64,000 bases of DNA, from positions 1 through 64,000 of the forward strand of contig NZ_JAKNQY010000033.1 of assembly GCF_024494355.1 (NCBI RefSeq), in the 5' to 3' direction. The notes under the pieces were generated by a model. The model saw nothing but the letters and a program-made list of their open reading frames with translations, made no database searches and had not been told where the DNA came from. A program made the translations under genes and the position numbers. Position 1 is the first letter of the stretch. Every line of letters starts with the position of its first letter. Positions 53,350-62,269 of this stretch are shown one piece after another. The DNA is from Pseudomonas sp. Q11. GTDB taxonomy: Bacteria; Pseudomonadota; Gammaproteobacteria; Pseudomonadales; Pseudomonadaceae.

Positions 53350-53918
53350 GCGGGTACCTCCTCGGCCAGCAGTCGATGCAATTTCTGCTGGGCGTAACGC
53401 AAGCGGCTTTTTACCGTTTCCAGCGGGGCGCCGGTCAGGGCGGCAATTTGCGGTAATTCCAGGTCACCGTGTAGACGCAGCAGGAAGACTTCCCGCTGGT
53501 CCTCAGGCAACGCTTGTAACGCGGCGTCCAGGCGGGCCTGATCGCGACTCAGGCTCAGCTGTTGTTCGGGACCGGCGGTGTCGTCGGGCTGGACGTGGAG
53601 CTGTTCATCGTAACTGTCGTGCAGCGGGTTGTGGACACCGTGTTTGCGCCAGTGATCGATCAAGCGGTTGCGGGCAATCTGGAACAACCAGGTACGAAAA
53701 CTCGCCCGCCCTTGTGGCTGGGTGCTGCTGCGGATCAGGCTAAGCCAGGTGTCCTGGAAGACTTCCTCGGCCAGTTCGGTTTTGTTGCTCAAGGACACCA
53801 GAAAACGATATAGCCCCTGTCGATGGCGGGCGTACAGGGCTTCGAAGCAAGCCCCGTCGCCATTGCGATAACGGGCCAGCAGCGATTCGTCGCTGGGGCA
53901 ATCATGGGGCGCGGGCAT
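53346..53918 (-). CDS. ECF sigma factor
   Basis: A 190-residue sigma-70 family ECF protein with region 2 (EEVFQDTWLSLIRS near 55) and region 4 (LPQIAALTGAPLETVKSRLRYA near 155). The ATG at 53918 (MPAPHDCPSDESLL) is preferred over 53966. Its inhibitor follows. Not FecI-like: no receptor gene is near. Confidence 0.9.
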   Translation of the reverse strand: MPAPHDCPSDESLLARYRNGDGACFEALYARHRQGLYRFLVSLSNKTELAEEVFQDTWLSLIRSSTQPQGRASFRTWLFQIARNRLIDHWRKHGVHNPLHDSYDEQLHVQPDDTAGPEQQLSLSRDQARLDAALQALPEDQREVFLLRLHGDLELPQIAALTGAPLETVKSRLRYAQQKLHRLLAEEVPA

Positions 53919-53975
53919 GTCGGTGACGAACTCCTTTGCGGTCAACACAGCTCTGGCAGGCGACAAGAGAATACT

Positions 53976-54066
53976 GTGGGAGCGAGCCTGCTCGCGATGG
54001 CGTCGGATCAGTCAATGATGAGAGTGATCGATCCACCGCTATCGCGAGCAGGCTCGCTCCCACATT
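53976..54066. repeat. REP pair
   Basis: GTGGGAGCGAGCCTGCTCGCG and its inverse lie between the VWA gene and the sigma gene. Confidence 0.9.
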
Positions 54067-54087
54067 TGATCCTCGTTGTGGTCAGGA

Positions 54088-55761
54088 TCAGCGCTTGGCT
54101 GCAGGCTCGAGGCTCTGCGCGAGCTCCACCAATTGCACAAACTCCGAGCGCAGTCCAAACGGATCATCACCTCGGGCGGAGCGGGCCAATTGCGCGGTGT
54201 CCTGCAAACTCATCGTTCCAGTGTAGCGGCCATCCCCCTTGAGCTGTTGGGCGAAAGCGGCCACAGCGGCCGAGAAGCGCAGGTCATCGCTGGCCTTGTC
54301 ATTTTTTTGCGTGCTGGCGACAGGGTGCTCGATCAATCGGCTGCTCCCGCCTTCAGCGGGCTTGTAGCGCACGCGCAGCATCGCCAGCTCCCCTGCCTTG
54401 CCGCCCAGCGCGGGCGTGCTCGCATAACGCAACGGTTCCAACCAGCCCTGCTCGCCCTTCGGAACAATTTCATACAACGCGGTCACCGTATGCCCAGCGC
54501 CGATTTCGCCCGCATCCACCTTGTCGTTGTTGAAATCTTCACGCTTGAGCGCACGGTTCTCATAACCCAACAGACGATACTCACTGACCTGGGCGGGGTT
54601 GAACTCCACCTGCAATTTCACATCCCGCGCCACCACTGCCAGGGTTGAGCTGAGCTGGTCCACCAATACCTTGCGCGCTTCAAGCAGGTTGTCGATGTAG
54701 GCATAGTTGCCGTCACCGGCGTCGGCCAGTTGCTCCATCAGGTGTTCGTTGTAGTTATCCACACCGAAGCCCAGCGTGGTCAGGGATACGCCGCTTTTAC
54801 GCCGGTCCACCGCCATCTGCTTGAGGCTGTCGAAATCGCTGATGCCGACGTTAAAGTCGCCATCGGTGGCCAGCAGGATGCGGTTGATACCTTTGTCGAT
54901 AAAGCTTTCCTGAGCCATCTGATAGGCCAGCTCGATACCCGACGCACCTGCCGTGGAACCGCCAGCGTCCAACTGATCGATGGCGTTGCGGATCTTGACC
55001 TTGTCGCGGCCCGAGGTCGGCTTAAGCACCACCCGGGATTCGCCGGCGTACACCACCAGAGAGACCCGGTCCTGCTCGCGCAATTGATCCACCAGCAGTT
55101 TCAGGGTGCTTTTGACCAGCGGCAAGCCTTCGCGCCGGGCCATGGAACTGGAAACGTCCACCAGAAAAACCAGGTTGGCCGGCGCCAGATCCGCTACGGC
55201 GCGATCGCTCGCCTTGATGCCAATGCGCAACAGGCGGGTGTTAGGGTTCCAGGGCGACGGGGCCACTTCAGTGGTCACGCCGAAGGGGGAACCGTCAGTG
55301 GGCAAGGCATAGTCGTAAGGGAAATAGTTGACCATTTCCTCCAGTCGCACAGCGCCTTCGGGCGGCAGGCTACCTTGATTGAGCAAACGTCGCACATTGG
55401 CATAGCTGCCGGTGTCGACATCGACGCTGAAGGTCGAGACTGGCGTTTCGGCGACGCTGTGGATGGGGTTGTCCGGCAGTTTTTCATACTGCTCGCGGGG
55501 CTCGGCGCGGTAATCCCCCGCGATAGCATCGCTGCGCACCCTTGGCGAAGGCATCGAAGCCGGGCCGGCCATGCGCTTGGCCAGAGGCTCGTGCACGTAA
55601 GCGATTTCGCTTTGCCGCACAGGGCCGGGGGACGCAGACGCCGGTTCGGCCGGCTTGGCAACCTCCCGGGGCGAAGACAACTCACAACCGGCCAATGCCA
55701 CCAGCAAGGTCACGGCGAAGCCCTGGGCAGCAGGACGTAGAAATGAAGGAGGACGGGACAT
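54088..55761 (-). CDS. VWA-domain lipoprotein (YfbK-like)
   Basis: A 557-residue lipoprotein with lipobox LVALAGC, a DUF3520/von Willebrand-type N-terminal region (SVDVDTGSYANVRRLL), a VWA domain with MIDAS DVSSSMA near 200 and a C-terminal DUF3520 part. MIDAS motifs bind a divalent metal and mediate protein contacts. The start is at 55761. It precedes the sigma/anti-sigma pair on the same strand; in several Pseudomonas these three genes are neighbours, suggesting a shared envelope role. Confidence 0.88.
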   Translation of the reverse strand: MSRPPSFLRPAAQGFAVTLLVALAGCELSSPREVAKPAEPASASPGPVRQSEIAYVHEPLAKRMAGPASMPSPRVRSDAIAGDYRAEPREQYEKLPDNPIHSVAETPVSTFSVDVDTGSYANVRRLLNQGSLPPEGAVRLEEMVNYFPYDYALPTDGSPFGVTTEVAPSPWNPNTRLLRIGIKASDRAVADLAPANLVFLVDVSSSMARREGLPLVKSTLKLLVDQLREQDRVSLVVYAGESRVVLKPTSGRDKVKIRNAIDQLDAGGSTAGASGIELAYQMAQESFIDKGINRILLATDGDFNVGISDFDSLKQMAVDRRKSGVSLTTLGFGVDNYNEHLMEQLADAGDGNYAYIDNLLEARKVLVDQLSSTLAVVARDVKLQVEFNPAQVSEYRLLGYENRALKREDFNNDKVDAGEIGAGHTVTALYEIVPKGEQGWLEPLRYASTPALGGKAGELAMLRVRYKPAEGGSSRLIEHPVASTQKNDKASDDLRFSAAVAAFAQQLKGDGRYTGTMSLQDTAQLARSARGDDPFGLRSEFVQLVELAQSLEPAAKR

Positions 55762-55880
55762 GGGCTGAACCTCGTGAATGAATGATCCGTTCACAAGGTC
55801 AGACGCGAGGCACTCGTGGTTCGGGTTAACGACCACGAGATTTTTTTTATGCGTGAGTCAGCAACCGGCGACAGTCATGA

Positions 55881-56462
55881 CTAGCGGGACGGAATGGCCC
55901 GCAGGTCGTCGGCGATAAAGCCGCTCAAGTGGCCGGTGTAAAAGCCTTCGACATCAGAGTTACCTCTGTTGGTCAGAGCACCCACCATGCTTCTCATGTT
56001 CTGAAATTGCCCGACCGCACCGCCCGGCATCAGCCCCTGACGGGCCTGGGCAAAATGCAAAACCTCGGTGCCGGCCTTCTTCACCTTGACCTCATAGCTG
56101 AAATCAACACTGGCGAGGAACGTCCCATCGGCGACGATCTTGCTCATGAAGCCACCTTGGGTGTCTTGAATACGTCGTGCGTAGACGCTGTTGACGTCCA
56201 GCAGATAGTCGGCGGTTTCCTTGCTGGAGGCATAACGATTGTCCTCAAGCAGGCGGCCGATCAGGTCGGTGTGCAATTGCTCACGGACTTTTTCGTCAGG
56301 CAAAAAGCGTTCGTTTTTACCTACGACTTCAACATCGAAAGTGTCGATCCAATAGGTGGCGGTTGTGGGAATCGTTACCGGCGTGGGGGAAATGTAGTAA
56401 TCGGGTTTGGAGGCGCAGCCCGCCATAAGGCAGAGGGCCAGGAAGAGGGTAAAAACTCGCAT
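55881..56462 (-). CDS. Putative lipoprotein, unknown function
   Basis: A 193-residue protein with signal peptide and lipobox LMAGC. I recognise no domain with confidence; the sequence is typical of envelope lipoproteins (YLLDVNSVYARRIQDT). Start at 56462. Confidence 0.78.
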   Translation of the reverse strand: MRVFTLFLALCLMAGCASKPDYYISPTPVTIPTTATYWIDTFDVEVVGKNERFLPDEKVREQLHTDLIGRLLEDNRYASSKETADYLLDVNSVYARRIQDTQGGFMSKIVADGTFLASVDFSYEVKVKKAGTEVLHFAQARQGLMPGGAVGQFQNMRSMVGALTNRGNSDVEGFYTGHLSGFIADDLRAIPSR

Positions 56463-56556
56463 GTCTGAACTCGTCCCTGAAAGGTAGTGGCATAATGGCA
56501 GCAGCATTCTACGGAGTTTGGAAGGGTTCTCAAGTTTTAGCGGTAGCGGATGGCGA

Positions 56557-56590
56557 TAAAACCCCGGCCTTTGCAGACCGGGGCTATTTT
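56557..56590 (-). terminator. Terminator of the MDR-type oxidoreductase gene
   Basis: On the minus strand a CCCCGG/CCGGGG stem is followed by TTTTAT. It lies 38 nt past the stop at 56628. Confidence 0.8.
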
Positions 56591-56627
56591 ATGGGTGCAG
56601 CTTCCGGATGACAGTTACAGACCAGCG

Positions 56628-57629
56628 TCACTCCCCCGCCATCTCTACCACCGTCTTCCCTTGCCCACGCCCCTGCGCTACTTGCGCAAACGCCTCATTC
56701 ACGTCTCCCAGGCCAAACCGATGTGGGTCTACCTTGATGCGCAGTACCCCGGCCTCAACCAAAGCCGCCGCTTCGCGCAATATCCGACCATGGTGCTCGC
56801 GCCCCTTGCCGGTCAGCAGCGGCATCAAGGTAAACACCCCGGAATAACTCGCCCCCTTGAACGACAAGGGTGCCAGGCTGTGTTGTCCCCAGCCGAGACA
56901 GCTGAGTACGTGGCCGGTATAGGTCTTCACCGCGTTGAACGACGCATCCAGTGTCGACCCCCCGACGGTGTCGTAGACGATGTCGAAGCCTTCGCCGTCG
57001 GTGTGCTGGCGCACGTAACTGTCGGTGTCCTGCGCCCGGTGGTCGATAGGGGTTGCGCCCAGTTCGAGGATGAAATCCAGGCTGGTGGCCGAGCCGGTGG
57101 CGTAGACCTCGGCGCCGCGGGCCTTGGCGATTTGTACGGCCATTTGACCGACGCCGCCCGCGCCGCCGTGGATCAGCACTTGTTGGCCGGCCCGAACATT
57201 GGCCCGGTCTACCAACCCTTCCCAGGCAGTGATGAAGACCAACGGCAAGGCTGCTGCTTCGCGCATGCTCAATGAACGGGGCTTGAGCGCAATCAGGTGA
57301 GCATCGACGGCAATGTATTCGGCCAGCGCACCCTGGACGCCGCCGATCCCCCCAGCCATGCCGAACACGTCATCGCCGGGAGCGAAATCGTGCACACCCT
57401 CCCCCAGTTCAACGACCGTCCCGGCCAGATCGATACCCAGTACGGCGGGCAGCGGCTGGCGGGCATGAGCGCCGCCACCTGCCGCGATCTTGGTATCCAG
57501 AGGATTGATCCCTGCGGCGTGGACCCTGATCAATACCTGTCCTTTGCCGGGAACAGGTCGGGGGATGTGGCGAACGACCAGCGGAGCCTGAGCGGTTTGG
57601 GCAATGGCGGCGAACATGGTGTTGTTCAT
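56628..57629 (-). CDS. NADPH:quinone reductase-like MDR enzyme
   Basis: A 333-residue zinc-free medium-chain dehydrogenase: GroES-like N-terminus (HAAGINPLDTKIAAGG) and Rossmann fold with IHGGAGGVGQMAVQIAKARG. Likely reduces quinones or enals with NADPH. GGAGG precedes the ATG at 57629. It is divergent from the LysR gene, which probably regulates it. Confidence 0.9.
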   Translation of the reverse strand: MNNTMFAAIAQTAQAPLVVRHIPRPVPGKGQVLIRVHAAGINPLDTKIAAGGGAHARQPLPAVLGIDLAGTVVELGEGVHDFAPGDDVFGMAGGIGGVQGALAEYIAVDAHLIALKPRSLSMREAAALPLVFITAWEGLVDRANVRAGQQVLIHGGAGGVGQMAVQIAKARGAEVYATGSATSLDFILELGATPIDHRAQDTDSYVRQHTDGEGFDIVYDTVGGSTLDASFNAVKTYTGHVLSCLGWGQHSLAPLSFKGASYSGVFTLMPLLTGKGREHHGRILREAAALVEAGVLRIKVDPHRFGLGDVNEAFAQVAQGRGQGKTVVEMAGE

Positions 57630-57736
57630 GACGGTAAACCTCCAATGAGTGAGTGAGTACATGTTGCGGCCGTCGAGGCATTCCGATAAGTAAGCAACTA
57701 TGGATAGGACTTATTCCAATCAGAGGCCAAATCCCG

Positions 57737-58615
57737 ATGGATCTATTCGACGCGATGCAAATGTTCGTGCGAGTGGTAGAGCGCGGTTCGTTCTCGGCTG
57801 TCGCCCGGGAGCTGAACCGGGGTCAACCGGCCGTCAGCAAGCAGATCCGCGCGCTGGAACAACATCTTGGCGGTGCGTTGTTTGCCCGCAGCACTCGCCA
57901 TCTCGCGCTGACCGACCAAGGCCAACGCTTCTATATCCACAGCAAGGAAATATTCGCTAGCCTCGACACGGCCCGGCTCAGCTTCACCCGTGGCCAGGAG
58001 CAGATCGCCGGCCCTCTGCGTGTGGCCGCGCCGGTGAGTTTTGGGCGGCTGTGCATTGCGCCCTTGATGAGAGAGTTTTTGGCGCGCCATCCACAGGTTC
58101 AAATCGACCTGAGACTGAGCGACCAAAACGAAGACGTGCTTAAGGAAAACATCGACGTCGCCATTCGTATCGGCGTGGTGAAAAACGAAGGGCTGGTCGC
58201 GGTTTCCCTCGGCGACAGCCCGCGCCGGGCGTACGCCTCCCCTGATTATCTGCAACAGCATGGCACGCCGCTCGAGCCGGCTGATTTAGCCCGCCATAAC
58301 TGCTTGGGTTTCACGCTGCTGGAACACTATGACGTCTGGCGATTCGACCAGGAGGGCAAGCAACACTGCGTGACGATCAAGGGTAACGTCACCAGTAACA
58401 GCAGCGAAGCGATCCGGGAAATGGTGCTTTCGGGTCTGGGTGTTTCGCTGTCACCGCAGTGGTTGTTCGCTGCCGATGTTCGCCAGGGAACCGTCTCCAC
58501 CCTGCTTGCCGATTACCAGCCGCTGGCGCTGCCCATCAGCGCCGTGTTCAGCCATGACCGCCGCCGCTCGGCTCGAACCCGTGCCTTTGTCGATTTTTTG
58601 CGCGAGCGTGTTTGA
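57737..58615 (+). CDS. LysR-family regulator
   Basis: A 292-residue regulator with winged helix (FDAMQMFVRVVERGSFSAVARELNRGQPAVSKQI from residue 4) and a periplasmic-binding-like effector domain (about 90-290). The start at 57737 is the standard LysR N-terminus MDLFDAMQMF. It is divergent from the MDR gene, its likely target. Confidence 0.9.
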   Translation: MDLFDAMQMFVRVVERGSFSAVARELNRGQPAVSKQIRALEQHLGGALFARSTRHLALTDQGQRFYIHSKEIFASLDTARLSFTRGQEQIAGPLRVAAPVSFGRLCIAPLMREFLARHPQVQIDLRLSDQNEDVLKENIDVAIRIGVVKNEGLVAVSLGDSPRRAYASPDYLQQHGTPLEPADLARHNCLGFTLLEHYDVWRFDQEGKQHCVTIKGNVTSNSSEAIREMVLSGLGVSLSPQWLFAADVRQGTVSTLLADYQPLALPISAVFSHDRRRSARTRAFVDFLRERV

Positions 58616-58632
58616 AACAAGAGTAGGCAGCG

Positions 58633-58657
58633 AACCACTAAGAATTTCTTAGTGGTT
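58633..58657. promoter_or_regulatory. Perfect 12-bp palindrome after the LysR gene
   Basis: AACCACTAAGAA and TTCTTAGTGGTT are separated by one base. No T run follows, so an operator or a bidirectional pause site is as likely as a terminator. Confidence 0.6.
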
Positions 58658-58902
58658 GCGTTTTGATCAATCTCACAACAAACGCACACCCTCCTCGACG
58701 CTCGTCCGATGTCATCGAAGGAGACGCATTGGCGAAGGCGGAATTCGTGGCATGGCTACCCTCCCCACCTATTTGGCACCGCTTTTCCACCAAGCTACGC
58801 ATCCTTGCGCCTTTGCCTACAACTACGCCAGAATCCGCCCGCTTGTGCGCCTTGCCCATGGGCTCTATCGTTTCCCTGCCACTGCCCATCAGTGGTCGGG
58901 TT

Positions 58903-59091
58903 TAGTAGCCCTGGTTGGAAATACATAATGGTTGCATGAGTCTCATCAGTCAGGCGTAGCCTGCATTTGATGGTGGCTGTGCGCATGGCGCCTTCGGGCG
59001 CGCCGGGCTTTTATGTATTTTCCACCGGTCTACTAACTTGCGCACAGCTGCCACCCCCTTCGTTTAGTAGCGAGATGGTTGCGGCCTACTA
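58903..59091 (+). promoter_or_regulatory. Candidate switching leader with TAGTAG/CTACTA segments
   Basis: TAGTAG at 58903-58908 and 59065-59070, CTACTA at 59030-59035 and 59086-59091. Any TAGTAG can pair with any CTACTA, so alternative folds are possible, and the last CTACTA lies right before the ribosome site at 59093-59098. Confidence 0.45.
58972..59052 (+). ncRNA. Structured leader hairpin of DUF6124 gene, copy B
   Basis: 58972-58985 (GGTGGCTGTGCGCA) pairs with 59039-59052 over 14 positions including G-U pairs. Inside, GCGCC (58988-58992) and GGCGC (58997-59001) close a TTCG loop. It aligns with the leader of the DUF6124 gene at 29727, sharing the motifs CCTTCGGG, ACCGGTCT and TGCCACC, while the paired bases differ in compensating ways. 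Confidence 0.55.
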
Positions 59092-59106
59092 GAAGGAAAA
59101 ATGCAT

Positions 59107-59466
59107 ATGTTCAAGATAACTCCGAACCCTCCAGAAACAGACGCAACCTCTACTCATTCCAGTAGCAAAAATAAAAAGCACGACGAAGCCGCCAAACGCG
59201 CCTTGGATCACTACCTGCTACCGAAACCGGAAAAGTCTGAAGAGGCATCCAAACCGGGCCAGCTCTTCACCGTGGCAAAACACGCCGACAACGAATGCCT
59301 GCTCGCCAACCTCAGCGAAAACCTGGCATCCGCCGACGCGATGATCAGCAATCTGGCTTTCGACCTCGAAGGCCCCCGCCGCCACATCGCCCTCGGCGTC
59401 CAGCAACTGATCGAACTGAGTTCATTGCTGGCGAATCGGGTGCTGGATAACGTCGATCCGCGATAA
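59107..59466 (+). CDS. DUF6124 family protein, copy B
   Basis: A 119-residue protein (MFKITPNPPETD...) of the Pseudomonas DUF6124 family with the conserved AAKRALDHYL, DNECLLANLSENL and C-terminal ANRVLDNVDP. Function unknown. The ATG at 59107 is 8 nt after AAGGAA, better than the ATG at 59101. It is preceded by a long structured leader and followed by a hairpin terminator. Confidence 0.85.
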   Translation: MFKITPNPPETDATSTHSSSKNKKHDEAAKRALDHYLLPKPEKSEEASKPGQLFTVAKHADNECLLANLSENLASADAMISNLAFDLEGPRRHIALGVQQLIELSSLLANRVLDNVDPR

Positions 59467-59483
59467 CAACCCATCCGACATCA

Positions 59484-59507
59484 ACCCCGACGTCTTACGT
59501 CGGGTTT
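59484..59507 (+). terminator. Terminator of DUF6124 gene, copy B
   Basis: CCCGACGT (59486-59493) pairs with ACGTCGGG (59497-59504), followed by TTT. Confidence 0.75.
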
Positions 59508-59991
59508 GATGTATTTGCATCTGACCACAGCTTTCCTAGCGAGACTGTTTCATTTCATCACTGGGCTGCGCTCTCCCAGCTAGCTTATCTCTGATACTCC
59601 ATGCGCATACGGCAATAACTCGGGACTGCGCTTTCGTTTCGATGCATCACGTACCGACCTCAAGCAAACGGCCCAAATACTGACTATTGACCCTCGTCTG
59701 CCATCGGCCCAGAGTCTGTAAAAACGCAGACACCGTTTGGAAGTCCGCGTTACTACGTGAAATCTGCCAGCGCTTAGCTAGTCAGCAGATCCGAAATTTG
59801 CGTAGGAACGCGATTTTCGTCCTAGTTTTGACCGTCAAACTTGCTCTAGAACGTTCTTAGTCTGGGCCAGGAGCGGACGGTCCACGTTGCCTAAGGAATC
59901 AGGGCCGCTTTATATTATCAAATCAAATTGAACTAAAGAGGGGAGGGTGGATAGCTAGTCGAGTATCCTGTGTACTTTATCTTGCTACTTT
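59508..59991. other. Intergenic region at the left edge of the accessory island
   Basis: About 480 bases between DUF6124 copy B and the unknown three-gene cassette. GC content falls here. I see no gene, tRNA or clear repeat. Confidence 0.5.
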
Positions 59992-60429
59992 TCAGTCGTC
60001 CGTTCTGGCTGGGCATTGCTCATAAACTGCCTGGCTCAATTTCTCTGCTACTAAATTCTCAAGTCCTTGAAAGTTATTAATGCCGGAGTGAGAGGCATCA
60101 GGTGGGAGTTCAGCATCTCCAATGGGCTCATGCGTGAAAGCCAACAATGGATCTTCACCAACATGTCGAGTGGTGCTTCCGACATTGAGTAGCGCCAAAA
60201 GAGCTGTCCTTCCCACCGTTCTCTTGCTCGCTAGTGCTTGCTTGATTTCCCTGAGCCGTTCTTCATGATTAAGTTGCTCGAAATACTCTAGCCAGTTTAC
60301 AGAAAGATACGACTCACCTTCGCGAAGCATAAAAGCGCCTGGCCCGGGAGCCCCAGTGTCTGGATCTATATGGGATCCGCCACAGAGGCGCGCCACGTTA
60401 TCTGTATCGGCTAAAATGTCTCCCTTCAT
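59992..60429 (-). CDS. Unknown protein, third gene of the TIGR04255 cassette
   Basis: A 145-residue protein I do not recognise. Visible features: VARLCGG near the start, the phrase GAFMLREGESYLSVNWLEYFEQ (positions about 32-53) and an acidic end. No signal peptide or membrane helix. From memory, similar 'LR..E.YLSVNWLE' proteins occur near defence-type genes, but this is not verified. It overlaps the middle gene by ATGA, so the three genes are coupled. Confidence 0.65.
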   Translation of the reverse strand: MKGDILADTDNVARLCGGSHIDPDTGAPGPGAFMLREGESYLSVNWLEYFEQLNHEERLREIKQALASKRTVGRTALLALLNVGSTTRHVGEDPLLAFTHEPIGDAELPPDASHSGINNFQGLENLVAEKLSQAVYEQCPARTDD

Positions 60430-61085
60430 TCCTCAATCCATTCGCGAATACCTAGCGCAGTTGCTGTCTCTCCAAAAGAGTCAGCCACCGTTTGGCCGGC
60501 AAAATAATCTATGCGTTCGTCGTGTTCTGGGTTTCTCTTGAGGAGAACCCATTTAATCACACTTCCAACTAAGAACTGAACCCCAAGTCGCTGGTCATTG
60601 TCTCGTTTCCACTGCACATATAGCTCACCGTTTGGGGTTGCTGTGATCGCAGGAAACTTAGAGTTGCGATGGGTATTTAGGAAGTCTAGGAATGTAAAAA
60701 TTGAGGATGCAGATAAGGCTCTGCCTTCGTAATCTTCCTTGTATAGCTCTATTAGATTCCCTATTCGATCTGCTATCTTGTTGGCGTTTCTGATTGCTGT
60801 CTGGGTCCGCAGAGATTCAAGAAGCGATTCTGCCTCTGTAGTATCTGCCCGCCGGCGATCAAGCTCAATGAACGCAACGGATGATTGTGTATCATCAAGT
60901 AAGTTATCAATTGATATAAAATCAGCCGCGGTTGACGACGAACTTCCTTCTCTGGCTGCTGATCTGGGAATATTTATGTAACTCTGAGATCTAGCGGATT
61001 TTCCATACGGAGCTGTTGTACGGATGCTCAAAGAAGAGTCTTCGCCTACGTCGCAAATAGAAAATGCTGTTAGTGCGTCTCTCAT
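60426..61085 (-). CDS. Unknown protein, middle gene of the TIGR04255 cassette
   Basis: A 219-residue protein I do not recognise. The N-terminal third is rich in Ser and likely flexible; a helical segment (about 90-130) precedes a mixed C-terminal part with YVQWKRDNDQRLGVQFL. No signal peptide or membrane helix. It overlaps both neighbours by four bases (ATGA at 61082-61085 and at 60426-60429). Confidence 0.65.
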   Translation of the reverse strand: MRDALTAFSICDVGEDSSLSIRTTAPYGKSARSQSYINIPRSAAREGSSSSTAADFISIDNLLDDTQSSVAFIELDRRRADTTEAESLLESLRTQTAIRNANKIADRIGNLIELYKEDYEGRALSASSIFTFLDFLNTHRNSKFPAITATPNGELYVQWKRDNDQRLGVQFLVGSVIKWVLLKRNPEHDERIDYFAGQTVADSFGETATALGIREWIEE

Positions 61086-61873
61086 TTTTCACGCTCCCAC
61101 ATTCCATGTGCTTCATTGGTAGTAAGATCGGTGAATCCTCTCACTATCCACTCTCGGGCCAAGTCAAACCATTCTTTCATCGCTGTTTCAGTGCGATCTT
61201 TTGCTGGGCCGCGCACAGCTAGTTCGAGGATCTGAATTTTTGTATCTTCATGCGGCATCTTTCCTGTGATGAGTTTTGCAACTAAGACACCCGCGTCATT
61301 GGGTAAATGGAAAGTTGCTGCCCAGGCTGGGTTTGTCGGCTCCGGTAAAAATCGGTTTGGGTCATGCATCCAATGAACATCCCTGAAAACCTCTATTTTT
61401 GATGAAGAAACTTCGCCGACTGGTATCTGATTTGTGTACGTCAGCTCCCAGGTAGTCGGTTTAAGTGGGCCGAGGCTGTTTTCAGAAACAAACTTCCCAA
61501 AAACCTTAAAGTAATTTTCGAAACAGGAAAATATTTCTGGGTAGCGTGGGTAAATCTGCTCTTTTTCCCTCTTGCGCCAATTGTAATAAAACCGGTCTGG
61601 CTGGAACTGTATAAGCCTGCTATCTGTGTTGTTTATGAACCATGAGCGTGGCCAAGGAAGTCCAGTTCCTTGATCCTCGGGCAGGAAGCCGGATGCACTT
61701 GCTATAGGAGGAGCATGTTCGACCTTTGGGAAATCTTTTCTCAGTCTTGCCCAAAGATCTCCGAAGTGGGTTACTTTGAACTCTTTCAACTGTTCAAACT
61801 GGCACCCAAGCACCACCTCGTTTATCGGCGGTTTTTTAAAGCTGGGCAGCTGTTGATTCCCTGGTGTGGTCAT
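61082..61873 (-). CDS. TIGR04255 family protein
   Basis: A 263-residue protein with the family's opening PPINEVVLGCQFEQLKEF and later WELTYTNQIP. TIGR04255 proteins are widespread, of unknown function, and commonly start short two- or three-gene cassettes. No catalytic motif is evident. It is the first gene of this cassette, and the base composition is lower in GC than most of the window. Confidence 0.8.
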   Translation of the reverse strand: MTTPGNQQLPSFKKPPINEVVLGCQFEQLKEFKVTHFGDLWARLRKDFPKVEHAPPIASASGFLPEDQGTGLPWPRSWFINNTDSRLIQFQPDRFYYNWRKREKEQIYPRYPEIFSCFENYFKVFGKFVSENSLGPLKPTTWELTYTNQIPVGEVSSSKIEVFRDVHWMHDPNRFLPEPTNPAWAATFHLPNDAGVLVAKLITGKMPHEDTKIQILELAVRGPAKDRTETAMKEWFDLAREWIVRGFTDLTTNEAHGMWEREK

Positions 61874-62269
61874 TTGCGCCTCATGCGAAACAGCAGTGAT
61901 GATCGCTGTGCGACGTAGTTAACACTAGCACGCCGATTGAAAATTTAGCCAATTATCTCCACACGCCCACGTATATAGGGGCTGCAGTAGACGGGTGGTA
62001 CCCTTGTCATAAGGTTTTCTTCGGATGTTGAATCCTCCCTTGGATGCGCTTCTAGGCCGCTAGGTTAGAGCTGGTGAGGCATGGATGCCGTACCAGATGG
62101 CCTGGCGGCTTCTTGTCCGGGGCCTGGGCACAAGCGAAGCGAAAAGCCGCCCGGATATAATTTATAGGGCAGACCGTCCGTATTGGTCAGATAGCGATCG
62201 TCTGTTGGCTTCTAAACAAAGCGTTCCAAGGCTGATCCACGCTAGCCCCCCTAATGTGGGGGTCATGCC
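61874..62269. other. Intergenic region upstream of the cassette and the recombinase
   Basis: About 400 bases holding the divergent promoter regions of the TIGR04255 cassette and the recombinase relic. No gene is supported. Confidence 0.5.

Noticed and set aside
58656..58939. Overlapping small frames on both strands upstream of DUF6124 copy B
   Set aside because: Several frames cover the same repeat-like leader; none has a good ribosome site and the region is better explained as untranslated structured leader.
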